Positions 62,716-64,000 of a stretch of 64,000 bases of DNA are shown piece by piece (positions within the stretch are counted from its first letter, which is position 1; each line of letters starts with the position of its first letter). The DNA lies in assembly GCA_947568835.1 (NCBI GenBank), contig OX387607.1, positions 10,059,701 to 10,123,700 on the forward strand. The letters run 5' to 3'. The translations under genes were made by a program, and so were the position numbers. Below the pieces are notes generated by a model. That model was not told where the DNA came from, made no database searches, and saw only the letters and a program-made list of their open reading frames with translations. Source of the stretch: Protonemura montana. Taxonomy: Eukaryota > Arthropoda > Insecta > Plecoptera > Nemouridae.

Positions 62716-63666
62716 TCAAGGGGCTAGGATGATGTTCTCCCCGAAATCTGTCGTTAAACAGGGGTCGCAGGTGAGCGTGTGGTCGTTGAAATCAGGAGGC
62801 GTCAGCGACCCGTGGAAATCCGTCGTCAACGACGAATGGCACGGAGAATTCAGATGCTCGTGGAAGTCGGCAGACAACGAATGGTCGTGATCGTTGAAAT
62901 CAGGAGGCGTTAAGGAGTAATCGTTAAAACTAGGCGACAAAGAGTGGTCGTTGAGGATCGTGTGATCGGTAAAGTCGGTTAGCGACTGGTCGTGGAAGTC
63001 GCTCGGAGGCGTTAGGCACGCTTCACTGAGGTCCGAATGGAACTGAAGCGACTCCCCATCAGACTCCAAAAGCAAGTAGTCAAGATCGGGTAGCTCTGGT
63101 ATACCGGGCTCTTTGAGTGCGGCCGACAATGCGGCGATGTACTTCATCGCGAGCCGGAGGGTGGTGATCTTCGTGAGCTTCTCGCTGGCAGCACTGGAGC
63201 ATGTCTGCGCCGGCACAGGGATATGGGGCACGTGCCTTCGAAGCGTCTCGAACGCCGTGTTGATTTCGCGCATTCGATCGCGTTCCCTGGCGTTCGCCGT
63301 TTTCCTCCGGTATTTAGAGAGTGGCGCCGGTTTTGGCTTCTCGCGCGCAGCACTTCCTCGTTTCGTCGCCTTCGCCGTCGTCGTTAGCTGCTTCTTCTGT
63401 TCGGTTTCGATGCGTTTTTGGATCGAACGAGGACGCAGCGAGTATTTCTCTTCGGTTTTCGGGAGGCTCGGCTCGATAACGGTTTCGGCTGCGTTGTTGT
63501 TCAAGTCACTGACGTCTTGCTTTTGAAAACGTACGCTCTTGCCAGGGTTGCCCATGGTTTTCATGCCGATCGGCAGCCCGCTCATCGTTATGGGGGTACT
63601 GGGTTCGGTGTCCGGCCCAGTAAACGCATCTAAATCGGTCGACGAACTGCCAGAATTCACGCACAT
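62716..63666 (-). CDS. dei: bHLH transcription factor, Delilah (taxi) family
   Basis: The product should be a nuclear bHLH factor that dimerises and binds E-box DNA. In Drosophila, Delilah acts in muscle-attachment (tendon) cells, chordotonal support cells and wing vein/intervein tissue. Numbering from the ATG at 63,666 (316 residues): YSLRPR at about 75-80; basic region KYRRKTANARERDRMREIN at 118-136 with the E-box-reading Glu at 128; helix 1 NTAFETLRRHVPHIP; a loop rich in Ser/Ala; helix 2 EKLTKITTLRLAMKYIAAL to about 181. YSLR plus KYRRKTANARER and KLTKITTLRLAMKYI are hallmarks I recall from Delilah. Residues 219-311 form a repetitive tail (units like PPDFNDH, DHSLT, TTDF) that I do not know from the fly protein. 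The open frame extends 39 codons upstream to GTG just after a stop, so the first ATG was chosen; an ATG at 63,585 is also possible. ATAAATA at 63,819-63,825 may be a TATA box. The frame is uninterrupted and GC-richer than the surroundings. Confidence 0.85.
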   Translation of the reverse strand: MCVNSGSSSTDLDAFTGPDTEPSTPITMSGLPIGMKTMGNPGKSVRFQKQDVSDLNNNAAETVIEPSLPKTEEKYSLRPRSIQKRIETEQKKQLTTTAKATKRGSAAREKPKPAPLSKYRRKTANARERDRMREINTAFETLRRHVPHIPVPAQTCSSAASEKLTKITTLRLAMKYIAALSAALKEPGIPELPDLDYLLLESDGESLQFHSDLSEACLTPPSDFHDQSLTDFTDHTILNDHSLSPSFNDYSLTPPDFNDHDHSLSADFHEHLNSPCHSSLTTDFHGSLTPPDFNDHTLTCDPCLTTDFGENIILAP

Positions 63667-64000
63667 AACACAGATTTGTAGCTCTGCGCTTTGGTAATGT
63701 GTCGATTTTGAGGCGAGCAACGATAAGAAAAAATCGCAATCAAACAAGAAATCAATTATTTTCCACGAGGAAAATCTATTCACTCAGCAGTCTCGTCAAC
63801 ACGTAACAAGCCTCGCAGTATTTATCGTTGTTTGAAACTTAACGCGAAGTCTGTCCGAACGTTAAGCGTGTATCGCTTGTAACATATTCCAGTAAACGTC
63901 AATTACACTCAAAGTTCCTCAACATGTCTATAACAGGACACAAGTCAATTTCAAACAAATTTACATACACCGTATAACATAGATTCAAACAAAAAAAAAC
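63667..64000. other. Upstream region of the dei-like gene
   Basis: On the minus strand this should hold the 5' untranslated region and proximal promoter. An ATAAATA motif at 63,819-63,825 is a possible TATA box about 150 bases before the ATG. An upstream noncoding exon joined through an acceptor such as CAAAGCGCAG (about 63,681-63,690) cannot be excluded. Confidence 0.3.

Noticed and set aside
63667-63783. A 39-codon upstream extension of the dei-like frame
   Set aside because: The extension opens with GTG directly after an in-frame stop, not with ATG, and its sequence is rich in Phe and Leu unlike the family. The first ATG is at 63,666.
1-64000. LTR or other virus-like elements, and CRISPR arrays
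   Set aside because: I looked for protease, reverse transcriptase, integrase, capsid or envelope-like text and for regularly spaced repeats with unique spacers, and saw none that could be supported.

Overview
The window looks like a gene-poor, AT-rich stretch of an animal nuclear genome, most likely an arthropod. The main evidence is the one gene I can identify with confidence, at the far right end on the minus strand. It encodes a basic helix-loop-helix (bHLH) transcription factor of the Delilah (taxi) family, a family best known from insects. There are no bacterial-style operons and no long runs of open frames. I recognised no rRNA genes, no intact tRNA genes and no LTR or virus-like elements.

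Layout. Positions 1 to about 62,700 hold no recognisable protein gene. The dominant content is two families of short non-autonomous mobile elements. The first is a SINE of about 380-410 bp whose 5' end is derived from 5S rRNA and whose 3' end looks LINE-like (TCGTTAAACCCCATTAATCA). Ten copies or fragments lie at about 0.3, 6.6, 7.7, 9.6, 11.1, 13.7, 17.6, 21.8, 30.4 and 56.3 kb, on both strands. The second is a DNA-transposon derivative of about 370-390 bp with long inverted ends (a MITE-like family). Eight copies or fragments lie at about 10.8, 12.6, 20.5, 40.8, 44.0, 45.2, 50.2 and 56.9 kb. Three further patches look like relics of tRNA-derived SINE heads, at about 17.3, 25.6 and 49.1 kb.

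Tandem and structural repeats include a 49-bp minisatellite found at two sites 21.7 kb apart (4.9 and 26.6 kb), a 21-bp minisatellite that keeps a 115-codon frame open (55.0 kb), a (TCTCA)11 array, several long C or G homopolymers (10 to 30 bases), a perfect 40-bp-arm inverted repeat next to a SINE (18.0 kb) and an exact 120-bp tandem duplication inside one MITE copy (44.1 kb).

The gene at 62,716-63,666 (minus) has a YSLR motif, a complete bHLH domain and an unusual C-terminal tail of imperfect repeats rich in Asp, His, Ser, Leu, Thr and Pro. The long gene-empty stretch downstream of it could contain regulatory DNA for this developmental regulator, but sequence alone does not show that. Element boundaries are given by eye, usually to within about 10 bases.
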